Below the pieces are notes generated by a model. It worked only from the letters and a program-made list of their open reading frames with translations. It was not told the origin of the DNA and did not search any database. DNA of 64,000 nt, from the NCBI GenBank assembly GCA_019038745.1, contig JAHOYV010000003.1, positions 62,001 through 126,000 on the forward strand, in the 5' to 3' direction. This stretch comes from Gemmatimonadales bacterium (GTDB lineage Bacteria > Krumholzibacteriota > Krumholzibacteriia > LZORAL124-64-63). Positions within the stretch are counted from its first letter, which is position 1, and the number at the start of each line of letters is the position of its first letter. The translations under genes were made by a program, and so were the position numbers. Shown here piece by piece: positions 45,197 to 53,635 of this stretch.

Positions 45197-46666
45197 GTGA
45201 ATTCTCTCGTTGTCGCACTTGCCTTGTACAGCTTGATCATCCTGGTCGTCGGAATTCTGGCCGCCCGCCGCAACCGGACCCTCGACGACTATCTGCTGGC
45301 CGACCGTAAACTCGGGCCCTGGGTCGCGGCCTTCAGTGAACGGGCCAGTGGAGAATCGGCCTGGCTGTTGATCGGTTTACCGGGACTAGCCTTCACATCT
45401 GGAATGGGCACCCTCTGGGTTGGAGTGGGTTGCTGTAGCGGAATCGCTTTTTCCTGGTTTGCGATAGCCAAATCCCTGCGCCGCGAGACAGAGCGCTTCG
45501 GATCATTGACCCTGGCCGATTACTTTGCGGCCCGTCACGGGGAGGGCAGCCATGCCCTGCGGATAACCGCCACGGTGATCATCCTGTTCTTCTTCACCTT
45601 CTATGTGGCGGCCCAGTTCCTGGCCGCGGGCAAGGTGCTGAACTTCTACCTGGGCATCACTCCGGTGCAGGGGATGGTCATCGGAGCCGTGCTCGTGCTG
45701 TTTTATACCGCAGCGGGCGGTTTGTTGGCCGTCAGTTGGACCGACCTGGTCCAGGGCATCATCATGCTGGTAACCTTGGCTGTCCTGCCGCTGGCTGTCC
45801 TGACGGAATTGGGCGGGGCCGGAGCCCTGATGAGTAAGCTGTCCGGGTTTGGCGGCTCATACCTGCAGCTTGCGCCAGGAGAAAGCCGTTGGGCGGCAAT
45901 CAGCGGCGTACTGGGAAGTCTTGCCATCGGTCTGGGCTATATGGGACAACCCCACCTGGTTCTGCGCTTCATGGCCATTCGTTCGCCCGATGATGTCAAG
46001 GCCGGCCGCATTATAGCCATCGGCTGGGCCCTGATCGCCTTCTTCGGAGCCATTTTCATCGGACTTACCGGGCTGGCCTGGTTCGGCCCCGAAGCCATGG
46101 GAGCCGGGCAAGTCATTGCCGACCAGGAACAACTGATGCCCCTGATGGCCCGGACCTTCATGCCCGAATGGTTGGCCGTTTTGATGATCTGCGGAGCCAT
46201 CGCCGCCATGATGTCGACCGCCGACAGCCAACTTCTGGCCTCGGCCAGCGCCATCAGCGAAGACATCTACCGGCGCTTGATCAACCCCGACGCCCCGCAG
46301 GACAAACTCGTCGCCTTGGGCCGCTGGGCAACCCTCGGCGTCGGCGTAATCGGATTCCTGCTGGCCTGGCAGGCGGATGATTTCGTGTACAATATGGTGT
46401 TGTACGCTTGGGCGGGTCTGGGCGCCGCCTTCGGTCCACCCCTGTTGTTGTCGTTGCACTGGCGCCGCACCAGCCGGACGGGGGTTCTGTCCGGTTTCAT
46501 AAGTGGAACCCTGGTTGTGATCCTTTGGTACAATATTCCCTTTCTCAATGGGCTTTTGTACGAGATGATTCCAGGGTTTCTTGTATCCTTGGTTTTTACT
46601 TTGGTTTTCAGCCTGGTTTTTCCCAACCGGAAAACACTTGATGTAAATGTAACAGGGCAGAAATGA
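45197..46666 (+). CDS. sodium:solute symporter (SSS family, PutP-like)
   Basis: About 489 residues and some 13 hydrophobic segments. It matches the sodium:solute symporter family: LDDYLLADRKLGPWVAAFSE near the start, GYMGQPHLVLRFMAIRSPDD and the Na+-site helix AIAAMMSTADSQLLASASA. These features resemble PutP Na+/proline symporters, which fits a cell that secretes peptidases, but the solute is not certain. I start at GTG 45197 with GGAG just upstream. The frame also runs from ATG 45128, which would add a hydrophilic, atypical N-terminus. First gene of a run with the SPOR protein and fabH. Confidence 0.88.
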   Translation: MNSLVVALALYSLIILVVGILAARRNRTLDDYLLADRKLGPWVAAFSERASGESAWLLIGLPGLAFTSGMGTLWVGVGCCSGIAFSWFAIAKSLRRETERFGSLTLADYFAARHGEGSHALRITATVIILFFFTFYVAAQFLAAGKVLNFYLGITPVQGMVIGAVLVLFYTAAGGLLAVSWTDLVQGIIMLVTLAVLPLAVLTELGGAGALMSKLSGFGGSYLQLAPGESRWAAISGVLGSLAIGLGYMGQPHLVLRFMAIRSPDDVKAGRIIAIGWALIAFFGAIFIGLTGLAWFGPEAMGAGQVIADQEQLMPLMARTFMPEWLAVLMICGAIAAMMSTADSQLLASASAISEDIYRRLINPDAPQDKLVALGRWATLGVGVIGFLLAWQADDFVYNMVLYAWAGLGAAFGPPLLLSLHWRRTSRTGVLSGFISGTLVVILWYNIPFLNGLLYEMIPGFLVSLVFTLVFSLVFPNRKTLDVNVTGQK

Positions 46667-46693
46667 TGACTTCTCAAAGGATTGGATTCTGTA

Positions 46694-47428
46694 ATGAATA
46701 AGAAGCAGAACAAGAAACAGGGATCGGTCTCCGGGTTGATGAAGAACGGACGGAGCAGTCTGACCCGCGCTGGTCGAACCGGTCGCGGACAACGCATTCC
46801 CCCCGTGATGATCCTGGCGGGCGTTTTGGCCCTAGCAGGCGCTGCCTGGCTGTATTGGCCGGCGGGCGACTCCACTCCTACCGGTGTTGGCGAACAGCAG
46901 ACCGTGGTGACGAATTTGCCGGAAAACACCGCCCTGTACGATGAAGCCGGCCCCAGCTCGGGCGAAGTGGACATCAACCAACAGATCTCTTCCTTGACGC
47001 CCGAAAAAGCGGAAGATGGACAGAACACCCTCACCTCAAGCAAAGAAACGGACTTGGGCTCTCAGAAGGAAGAAGAGCCTGCTCCGGCTGCAAAAACCGT
47101 TAGCGAGCCAAAGACAACCGTGGAGAAATCCGTCACCAAGAAACCGGTCACCAGAAAACCGCCCCCCCCGGCACCCCGGGTCAAGCCTTCTATCTCCGGT
47201 TCATACGCCGTTCAAACCGGGTCCTTCGGAAATGCCGATAACGCGGACAAGGAAGCGGCCCGCCTCAAGGCCCTGGAGTGGAAAACTTCGGTCCGAGCCG
47301 GGAACAATTCCTCCGGCCAGATGGTCTTCCGAGTGTGGATCACTTTCTTCAAGTCGCGGCAGGAAGCACAGCTTTTCATAAACCAGAATGGCAAACACAT
47401 TCCCGGCGCAATACCAGTGCATCGGTAA
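46694..47428 (+). CDS. SPOR-domain membrane protein
   Basis: A 244-residue bitopic protein: basic cytoplasmic N-terminus, one membrane helix (about 33-53, VMILAGVLALAGAAWLYW), a long Lys/Pro/Glu-rich linker and a C-terminal SPOR domain (about 167-244, starting GSYAVQTGSFGNADNADKEA). SPOR domains bind denuded peptidoglycan glycan at the division site or cell poles, so this is probably a cell-division or envelope protein. ATG 46694 is preferred over TTG 46682. Followed 13 bp later by fabH. Confidence 0.85.
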   Translation: MNKKQNKKQGSVSGLMKNGRSSLTRAGRTGRGQRIPPVMILAGVLALAGAAWLYWPAGDSTPTGVGEQQTVVTNLPENTALYDEAGPSSGEVDINQQISSLTPEKAEDGQNTLTSSKETDLGSQKEEEPAPAAKTVSEPKTTVEKSVTKKPVTRKPPPPAPRVKPSISGSYAVQTGSFGNADNADKEAARLKALEWKTSVRAGNNSSGQMVFRVWITFFKSRQEAQLFINQNGKHIPGAIPVHR

Positions 47429-47441
47429 CGAGGAGAAATCC

Positions 47442-48452
47442 ATGACCAGGGCAACAATCATCGGCACAGGCATGTACGTGCCGTCCAGGGTCGTGACCAA
47501 TGAGGATTTGGCCGCCCGGATGGAAACCACCGACGAATGGATCACCGAACGCAGCGGAATCAAGGAGCGGCGCTGGTTGGAAACGGATGCCGATGGCTGG
47601 ACCATTGAAACGGGCAGCGAAATGGGAGCGGCGGCGGCCAGACAAGCCATCGAAGCCGCGGGGATTGAAACCGAATCCATCGACCAGATCATTTACGCCA
47701 CCCTGAATCCGGACTGCTTCTTTCCGGGCAACGGGGTTTTTATCGAGGATCTGTTGGGCTTGCGGAACGCCGGCGCCATGGACATCCGCAACCAATGCAC
47801 GGGCTTCATCTACGGACTGGCCGCCGCTGATGGTTTCATCCGGGCCGGCACCGCGGAAACGGTCCTGGTCATCGGAGGAGAAGTCCAGTCCACTGCCCTG
47901 GATGTAAGCGACCGCGGCCGCGACATGGCTGTCCTGTTCGGGGACGGTGCCGGTGCCGCGGTGGTGCAGGCCACCGAGGGAGAGCGGGGAATCCTGGCCT
48001 CGGTGCTTCACAGCCAGGGACGCTTTGCCAAGGACCTGTGGTGCGAGGCCCCCGTCGGCAATCGGATGGAGCGAATCACACCCGAGATGATCAAGGAGAC
48101 CAGGCACTATCCCAAGATGGACGGTCGCCTGGTTTTCAAACACGCCACACGTCGCTTCTGCGAAGCCATCACCGAGGTTCTGGCCAAGGGCGGAATGAAC
48201 ATCGAGGATTTGAATCTTCTCATCCCCCACCAGGCCAACCAACGCATCACCGACGCGGTAGGGCAACGAATGGGATTGCCTCCGGAACGGGTCTTCTCGA
48301 ACATCGCCCGCTATGGCAACACGACGGCTGCCACAATCCCCATCGCCATGGCTGAAGCAGAGCGCCAAGGCCGTCTAAAACAGGGCGACATAGTGGTCAC
48401 CGTGGCCTTCGGCTCCGGGTTTACGTGGGGTGCCAACCTAATTCGCTGGTAG
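47442..48452 (+). CDS. fabH: 3-oxoacyl-[acyl-carrier-protein] synthase III (FabH)-like ketosynthase
   Basis: A 336-residue thiolase-fold condensing enzyme. Catalytic triad Cys119 (RNQCTGF), His263 (IPHQANQRI) and Asn293 (YGNTTAATIP), with the FabH start TIIGTGMYVPSRVVTN and TDEWITERSGI. It condenses acetyl-CoA (or a branched acyl-CoA) with malonyl-ACP to start fatty acid synthesis. GAGGAG precedes ATG 47442. The gene is not with the other fab genes, so it may be a second, specialised KAS III. Convergent with rex, with a terminator between. Confidence 0.93.
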   Translation: MTRATIIGTGMYVPSRVVTNEDLAARMETTDEWITERSGIKERRWLETDADGWTIETGSEMGAAAARQAIEAAGIETESIDQIIYATLNPDCFFPGNGVFIEDLLGLRNAGAMDIRNQCTGFIYGLAAADGFIRAGTAETVLVIGGEVQSTALDVSDRGRDMAVLFGDGAGAAVVQATEGERGILASVLHSQGRFAKDLWCEAPVGNRMERITPEMIKETRHYPKMDGRLVFKHATRRFCEAITEVLAKGGMNIEDLNLLIPHQANQRITDAVGQRMGLPPERVFSNIARYGNTTAATIPIAMAEAERQGRLKQGDIVVTVAFGSGFTWGANLIRW

Positions 48453-48482
48453 CGATGTTCATCCGGGGAAATATCTTGGAAA

Positions 48483-48522
48483 CCGACCGGGAATGAGGTG
48501 GAGCTACCCCCGGTCGGCTTTC
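48483..48522 (+). terminator. Rho-independent terminator after fabH
   Basis: CCGACCGGG, a 17-base loop, CCCGGTCGG, then CTTTCT. A 9-bp GC-rich stem 30 bp past the fabH stop and just before the rex stop (convergent). Confidence 0.75.
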
Positions 48523-48525
48523 TGA

Positions 48526-49194
48526 TCAGATGTCCTCTTCCAAATCCATGTTCTGCAGGATGCACTTTACCTTGAAACTGAGTGACATGATGCCGACGGC
48601 CATCCGTTCATTGCGTACGGCAACCGTGGGCGGAGCCTTCAAATCCATTGGGGCAAAGTTGAAGATGCCCACGATGCCGGCCTTGACCAAACGGTCGGCC
48701 ACGAGTTGGGCCTGGGCGGCCGGGACGGTCAAGATTGCAATCTTGACTTTTTCCTTGAGGACCACCTCTTCCAGTTCATCCATGTCCCGCACAGGTTGGC
48801 CGCGAATTTCGACCCCGACCAGCTTGGGGTTTGCATCGAAGATGCCCTTGATCGGAAATCCCTGAATCTCCAGATTTTGATAATTGGCGATGGCCTGCCC
48901 CAAATGGCCGGCTCCGATGATGGCCGTGGGCACGGGTTCGGCGATCCCGATGATCTGCTCCAGGGCGCCGACCAATTTCTGCACATGATATGGGCGCCCG
49001 GGCCTACTGAAACCACCAAAGTAGTGGAAATCATGTCTCAGTTGGCTGGCCTTGATATCCAGAGACTCGGCAAGCTGGCGAGAGGACACGTCTTCTACAC
49101 CTATGGCCTGCAACAACTTAAGCTTCTCGAGGTAAAGTGGCAAACGCAACACGGTGGCATCCGGCACATCACAAGTTCTTCTGTTTTTCCTCAA
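48526..49194 (-). CDS. rex: Rex, redox-sensing transcriptional repressor
   Basis: A 222-residue Rex protein: winged-helix DNA-binding domain (about 1-80, RLPLYLEKLKLLQAIG, SSRQLAESLDIKASQLRHDF, YFGGFSRPGRPY), then a Rossmann domain with the NAD(H)-binding loop GAGHLGQAIA and a C-terminal domain-swapped helix. Rex represses fermentative and respiratory genes when NADH is low. I choose TTG 49194, placed 7 bases after GGGAGG. A longer frame from GTG 49245 has no ribosome site. Rex operators (TTGTGAA...TTCACAA) are not seen near it in this window, so its regulon is elsewhere. Confidence 0.93.
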   Translation of the reverse strand: MRKNRRTCDVPDATVLRLPLYLEKLKLLQAIGVEDVSSRQLAESLDIKASQLRHDFHYFGGFSRPGRPYHVQKLVGALEQIIGIAEPVPTAIIGAGHLGQAIANYQNLEIQGFPIKGIFDANPKLVGVEIRGQPVRDMDELEEVVLKEKVKIAILTVPAAQAQLVADRLVKAGIVGIFNFAPMDLKAPPTVAVRNERMAVGIMSLSFKVKCILQNMDLEEDI

Positions 49195-49530
49195 ATTCCC
49201 GCCTCCCGACCTACTGTTAATTCTTGAACAGGTTTGACTGGACACCCTTCCATTCTGTTATGCTATTCACATTCACCATAACTTTGGTTGGCCTTTCCGT
49301 CAACTGCTACCTTTTCAAGGTACATTTTCAAGTCCTAAAATCGGGTGGACATCAAGACCAACCAACTTCTCGCCCCTTCTACCCAAAATCGGGAATTTAC
49401 AACATTTGCTGGAGGTTTCGCCCTCTGAATCATATTTTTCCCCGTTCCGGGCCTACAGCGCCGGACCGGATTCCGAGGGCCTGCCCCGGGTGTCCGAAAA
49501 ACCTAATTTAACGGGATATTCCCGAAAACC
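49195..49530 (+). other. intergenic region upstream of gatE
   Basis: A 336-bp gap between rex (leftward) and gatE (rightward), so it should hold divergent promoters. It is A/T-rich from about 49250 to 49400. A possible -35 TTGACT (49234) has no -10 at proper spacing. A 95-codon open frame (49224-49511) has no family features and I treat it as non-coding. No tRNA or riboswitch seen. Confidence 0.45.
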
Positions 49531-51477
49531 ATGCGGTGGCTGAGTATGGACCATGCCCTCCCCCTCTCCGATCCATGGCTGTTGCGGCCCTTGCCCGCTT
49601 TCGGACAGCTTTCGGCAACCGATTACACCGATCTTGGTTTCATGGTTGGACTGGAAGTGCACCAGCAGCTACTGACCAGTCGCAAACTCTTTTGCCGATG
49701 CCCTGCCGGTAGGTACCAGACCGATCATCAGGCTGAAGTGCTGCGCCACATGAGGCCGACCCTCTCTGAAATGGGCGAATACGACGGCACGGCACTGATG
49801 GAATTCAAAACCCGCAAGAACATCATTTACCTGCTGAATAACGAGACGGTCTGCACCTACGACATGGACGATGCCCCGCCTTTCGAAATCGATGATGTAG
49901 CCCTGGATCACAGTATCGCCATCGGAATGTTGCTGGGATGCAACATCGTCGGCGAGGTGCACATTACCCGTAAACAGTACCTGGACGGAAGCATCCCCAC
50001 CGGATTCCAGCGCACGGCCATCATCGGTACCGATGGCGACATCCCGTACGGCGGAAAAAACATCCACATCCGCCAAATCAGCCTTGAAGAAGATTCCTGC
50101 CGCGAAGTCAGCGACCAGGGCCACGAACGCGTATACCGCACCGACCGGCTGGGCACACCATTAATTGAAACCGTGACCGACCCGGACATGAAAACTCCCG
50201 AAGAGGCCCGGGATGTCGGCCAAATCATCCGTCATCTGGCTCGGGCCAGCGGCCTGGTCCGCACCGGCAGCGGCGCCGGCCGGCAGGATGTGAACGTCTC
50301 GGTCACCGGCGGCACCCGCATCGAGATCAAGGGGGTATCCAGCCTGAGAGCCATCCCCCGCCTGGTGCACAACGAGGCCCTGCGCCAACGCACCCTGGTA
50401 GGCATCAGGAAAGAGCTGGCTCGCCGGGGAGTAACCTCTGCCGCCATCAGCGACGAGGGTTTCGACGTGACGGCCATCGTACGCGGCACCGATTGCAAAT
50501 TCATCGCCAAGGCCGTGGACAAGGGAGCCGCGGTGATGGCCATTCCTTTGCCTGGCTTTCAAGGATTGCTGCAATTGCAGACCCAGCCCCGCACAAGTTT
50601 TTTGAAGGAATTCAGCGACCGCATCCGAGTAATCGCCTGCATCGACGACCTGCCCAACCTGGCGCTCAGCACCCAGGAAGTTCCCACCCTCAGCAGCGGT
50701 GAATGGGATCGTGTGATCAAGGCCTGCAGCGTGGAACCCGATGTACCGGTGATTGTGGTCTGGGGCCGTCGAAACGACGTCGAAACCGCTATCAGGGAAA
50801 CGGCTATCCGGGCCCGCGAAGCCTGTGAAGGTGTTCCCATGGAAACCCGTCAGGCCCTGGATGACGGCACCAACGGCTTCGAACGCATCCTGCCGGGAGC
50901 CGATCGCATGTACCCGGACACGGATCTGCCTCCCATCCCCCTGCTGGACGAGCGGGTGGACGGAATCCGGGCTTCCCTGGGGACGCGGCCGTGGGAAAGA
51001 TATGCCAGCTTGAAGGAACTCGGTGTGAACCACGATTTGGCTGAACGTCTGAGCCGGCACCGAGCCTGGGATCTGTTTTTACTTCTTTATCCCAAACTGG
51101 ATGCAGAGACCGGCCACTTGGGGTTAAACACCTTGGCCTCCATGCTTCTGGACCGTTCCTGCCCCAGACCCGCCTCGATGGCAGCAGCCCGGGGTTGGTG
51201 GGAAAAAACCCTGGACCGCATCAACAGTGGCGAAATCATCCCCGAAGCGGTGTGGAACAGCGACGAGGAGTTACTCACCCGGCTGGAGGATGAAGAGGCC
51301 AGGTCCATTTTTGATGAGGCTCTGAATTACCTGCCGCCTGATGGTCCTGATGATCCTGATGATCCTGATGGCCAGCAAAAAAGAGAGCACTTCGCCATGC
51401 AGCACGTGATGAAGGATCTGCGCGGCAGAGTAGCTGGACGAAAGGTACGCGCTTGGATTTCGGAGGTGCTTTCGTGA
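49531..51477 (+). CDS. gatE: glutamyl-tRNA(Gln) amidotransferase subunit E (archaeal type)
   Basis: A 648-residue protein. The transamidase 'cradle' domain starts MVGLEVHQQL (38-47) and includes KLFCRCP, EEDSCREVSD, YRTDRLGTPLIETVTDPD and GAGRQDVNVSV. A GatE-specific AspRS-like GAD insertion lies at about 310-430 (EGFDVTAIVRGTDCKFIAKA; AIPLPGFQGLL). The insertion separates GatE from the shorter bacterial GatB. A helical tail (about 480-648) ends in WISEVLS. GatE converts Glu-tRNA(Gln) to Gln-tRNA(Gln) using ammonia from GatD. The N-terminus is about 35 residues longer than in archaea, and there is a Pro-Asp tandem repeat near 605. The 4-bp overlap with gatD shows coupling. Confident in family; a GatDE pair in a bacterium is unusual. 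Confidence 0.93.
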   Translation: MRWLSMDHALPLSDPWLLRPLPAFGQLSATDYTDLGFMVGLEVHQQLLTSRKLFCRCPAGRYQTDHQAEVLRHMRPTLSEMGEYDGTALMEFKTRKNIIYLLNNETVCTYDMDDAPPFEIDDVALDHSIAIGMLLGCNIVGEVHITRKQYLDGSIPTGFQRTAIIGTDGDIPYGGKNIHIRQISLEEDSCREVSDQGHERVYRTDRLGTPLIETVTDPDMKTPEEARDVGQIIRHLARASGLVRTGSGAGRQDVNVSVTGGTRIEIKGVSSLRAIPRLVHNEALRQRTLVGIRKELARRGVTSAAISDEGFDVTAIVRGTDCKFIAKAVDKGAAVMAIPLPGFQGLLQLQTQPRTSFLKEFSDRIRVIACIDDLPNLALSTQEVPTLSSGEWDRVIKACSVEPDVPVIVVWGRRNDVETAIRETAIRAREACEGVPMETRQALDDGTNGFERILPGADRMYPDTDLPPIPLLDERVDGIRASLGTRPWERYASLKELGVNHDLAERLSRHRAWDLFLLLYPKLDAETGHLGLNTLASMLLDRSCPRPASMAAARGWWEKTLDRINSGEIIPEAVWNSDEELLTRLEDEEARSIFDEALNYLPPDGPDDPDDPDGQQKREHFAMQHVMKDLRGRVAGRKVRAWISEVLS

Positions 51478-52865
51478 GTTTCAACCAGGACGACTACAAA
51501 GGCTACCGCAGCCCCACGCTGGACCTCCTGCAATCCCAAAAGGCACTCGTCTGGAGCCAGGTCACGCTGCACACCGATCGCGGTGACTTCAGTGGCCTGA
51601 TCCTGCCTCGCAGCGAAACCGCCGATGCCGACCATATCGTCCTGAAACTTTCAACCGGTTACAATATCGGGATTCGGCACAACACCGTGCAGAGAATCAC
51701 CGTCGGGGAGCGCAAGGTCGCCAACTACAAGATCCCCGAAAAGAAATTTCCTTTTGACCCGGTGAAACCAAGGGTGAAGCTCTTCGGAACCGGCGGGACT
51801 ATCGCCAGCCGGCTGGATTACCGTACCGGCGCGGTGATCCCGGCCTTCAGCCCAGGTGAGCTATACGGATCGGTGCCCGAATTGGCCGACATCTGCAACA
51901 TGGAAACCGACAAACTGTACGGCGTGTTCAGCGAGAACATGGGCCCGGAGCAGTGGATCGGCACGGCGCAAGCGGTAGCCGCCGAGATCGAAAAAGGCGT
52001 GGCCGGAATCGTGATCGGACACGGCACCGACACCATGCACCACACCGCGGCGGCCCTGAGCTTCATGCTGCAGAATTCTCCAGTCCCGATCGTGATGGTG
52101 GGTAGCCAGCGCAGTAGCGACCGACCCAGCTCGGACGCCGCCATCAACCTGATCAACTCTACCCGCACGGCAGCCACCAGCGACATCGCCGAGGTAATGG
52201 TCTGCATGTTCGGCCCCACCAGCGACAAGTACGGGCTACTGCACCGGGGAACCCGCGTGCGCAAGATGCACTCCAGCTACCGGTCCACCTTCCGCACCCT
52301 GAGCGACATCCCGTTGGGCAAGATCGACGAGTCCGGGGTCACCCCGTTCCGCAGCGACTACCATCAGCGTCGCGACGACAGGAAGATCGACCTGAAGGCG
52401 GTTTTCGACGATCGGGTCTCGCTGGTCTATTACTACCCCGCCATGAAGCCCGACATCATCGACTCCCTGGTCGACAACGGCTACAAGGGGATCGTCATAG
52501 CAGGCACCGGCCTGGGCCACGTGAACAAGCCCCTCTATCCCGCGCTGGACCGCGCCCGCGCCGCCGGCGTGCATATCTACATGACCGTGCAGACGATGTG
52601 GGGCTTCGTCCAGATGTACGTTTACGAAACCGGCCGCGAGATCATGGGGCTGGGCGTCATCCCGGCTGCCAATATGCTTCCCGAAGTGGCCTACGTGAAA
52701 CTCGGCTGGACCCTGGGTCAAACCCACGACCCCGAAGAGGTAAAACGAATCATGCTCAATCCCGTCAACGGTGAAATCACCGAACGGGAGCCTCACAACG
52801 GTTACCTCCTCTTCCAGGGCGGCATTCCCGAAGTGGACGAATTTATTTCCTCGCACTGGAAATAG
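51474..52865 (+). CDS. gatD: glutamyl-tRNA(Gln) amidotransferase subunit D (asparaginase-like)
   Basis: A 463-residue amidase subunit. The N-terminal GatD-specific beta-barrel (about 20-80, GDFSGLILPRSE, HIVLKLSTGYNIGI) is followed by an L-asparaginase-like catalytic domain: Thr109 in GTGGTIAS, Thr185-Asp186 in HGTDTMHH, and Lys264 in RVRKMHSSYR. These form the catalytic set of this family. GatD hydrolyses glutamine and channels ammonia to GatE. Stand-alone asparaginases lack the N-terminal barrel. It begins with GTG 51474 whose G-TGA overlaps the gatE stop, with GGAGGTG seven bases upstream. A terminator stem covers the stop codon. Confidence 0.94.
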   Translation: MSFNQDDYKGYRSPTLDLLQSQKALVWSQVTLHTDRGDFSGLILPRSETADADHIVLKLSTGYNIGIRHNTVQRITVGERKVANYKIPEKKFPFDPVKPRVKLFGTGGTIASRLDYRTGAVIPAFSPGELYGSVPELADICNMETDKLYGVFSENMGPEQWIGTAQAVAAEIEKGVAGIVIGHGTDTMHHTAAALSFMLQNSPVPIVMVGSQRSSDRPSSDAAINLINSTRTAATSDIAEVMVCMFGPTSDKYGLLHRGTRVRKMHSSYRSTFRTLSDIPLGKIDESGVTPFRSDYHQRRDDRKIDLKAVFDDRVSLVYYYPAMKPDIIDSLVDNGYKGIVIAGTGLGHVNKPLYPALDRARAAGVHIYMTVQTMWGFVQMYVYETGREIMGLGVIPAANMLPEVAYVKLGWTLGQTHDPEEVKRIMLNPVNGEITEREPHNGYLLFQGGIPEVDEFISSHWK

Positions 52866-52906
52866 AGTCAGGCGCATGATCACAACTAATGCGCCTGACT
52901 CTATTT
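52861..52906 (+). terminator. 17-bp-stem terminator overlapping the gatD stop
   Basis: AATAGAGTCAGGCGCAT pairs perfectly with ATGCGCCTGACTCTATT around an 11-base loop. The stop codon TAG (52863-52865) lies inside the left arm. The T-tail is short (ATTT). Confidence 0.8.
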
Positions 52907-53028
52907 CACGATTTGGGGAAAATTCTTGCAGGGTCGGGAGAGTTCATTAAACATGGCTTCCTTTTTTTTGCAATCGGATGGATTTTCCTAATGAAGACTT
53001 ATTTTGTTTTGTATATATATTTAATTAA

Positions 53029-53058
53029 TTGACTTAATCGAAGAGATTATGTTAGGAT
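53029..53058 (+). promoter_or_regulatory. candidate promoter of the 75-residue peptide gene
   Basis: TTGACT (53029-53034), 18 bases, TAGGAT (53053-53058), in the strongly A/T-rich DNA (52970-53140) before the small gene. Leader of about 90 bases. Confidence 0.4.
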
Positions 53059-53150
53059 ACCGTTTATGGATTTGATGTCCCGATTTTTACTTTGGGGTAA
53101 ATCATATCTATCATGTCATTTTTTGTTTCAATTCAGTAGGGGGTAGGAAA

Positions 53151-53378
53151 ATGAAGAATTCGAAAATCGCCATGTTGATCTTGGTTATCCTGGCTGTTCT
53201 TAGTCTGGGCGTTGTTGGAGCGATCGCTGACCCGATCGGGAATCCCGCTCATGGGGACGATTGGGGCGGGGCTTGCCCTGGTGAAGGAAATTGGGGATCA
53301 GGACAACCGCCAATGGGTCCGACATCAGCCACGTCCACTGTAGTCCAGTTCGTCCTGATGATGAACTCCATTTTGTAA
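53151..53378 (+). CDS. tiny secreted Gly/Pro-rich peptide
   Basis: 75 residues: a strong signal peptide (AMLILVILAVLSLGVVGAIA, cleavage near residue 26), then about 45 residues rich in Gly, Pro, Ser and Trp (DDWGGACPGEGNWGSGQPP) with one Cys and a hydrophobic end (VVQFVLMMNSIL). AGGGGGTAGG lies upstream of ATG. Alone between A/T-rich DNA and a hairpin. I do not recognise it; a secreted structural peptide or bacteriocin-like product are both possible, without evidence for either. Confidence 0.6.
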   Translation: MKNSKIAMLILVILAVLSLGVVGAIADPIGNPAHGDDWGGACPGEGNWGSGQPPMGPTSATSTVVQFVLMMNSIL

Positions 53379-53426
53379 ATCTTCTGTTCGAAAGAACTAT
53401 CGAAAAATATGTATGTTGGTAAAATC

Positions 53427-53458
53427 GGTCGCAGGGCTCAAAAAAAATCCCTGCGGCC
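53427..53458 (+). terminator. hairpin after the small peptide gene
   Basis: GGTCGCAGGG and CCCTGCGGCC with one G-U pair around a 12-base A-rich loop, about 50 bp past the stop. No T-run follows, so activity is uncertain. Confidence 0.5.
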
Positions 53459-53635
53459 CCCAAACACCCATCCCCTATCTCAATTTCCACCCTGTCTTTT
53501 ACTGATGTGGGAATCTTCCTAGGTAGTATAGAAGCCGGTCTCATCAATTTCGAAGACTGATATTCAACTAATTTGCGGCATTTTACTCAGACTGTTCCAG
53601 TCGCCTTTGCGAAGATAATGAGGAAATTTTGAGGA

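Noticed and set aside
49224-49511. 95-codon open frame before gatE
   Set aside because: No ribosome site, no family features, and proline/arginine-rich non-protein-like composition; treated as intergenic.
50161-51060. Minus-strand 299-codon open frame over gatE
   Set aside because: Antisense shadow; composition is low-information and no domain is visible.
51343-51373. Short tandem repeat as possible CRISPR or regulatory repeat
   Set aside because: In-frame coding repeat of 9 bases inside gatE; no spacers.
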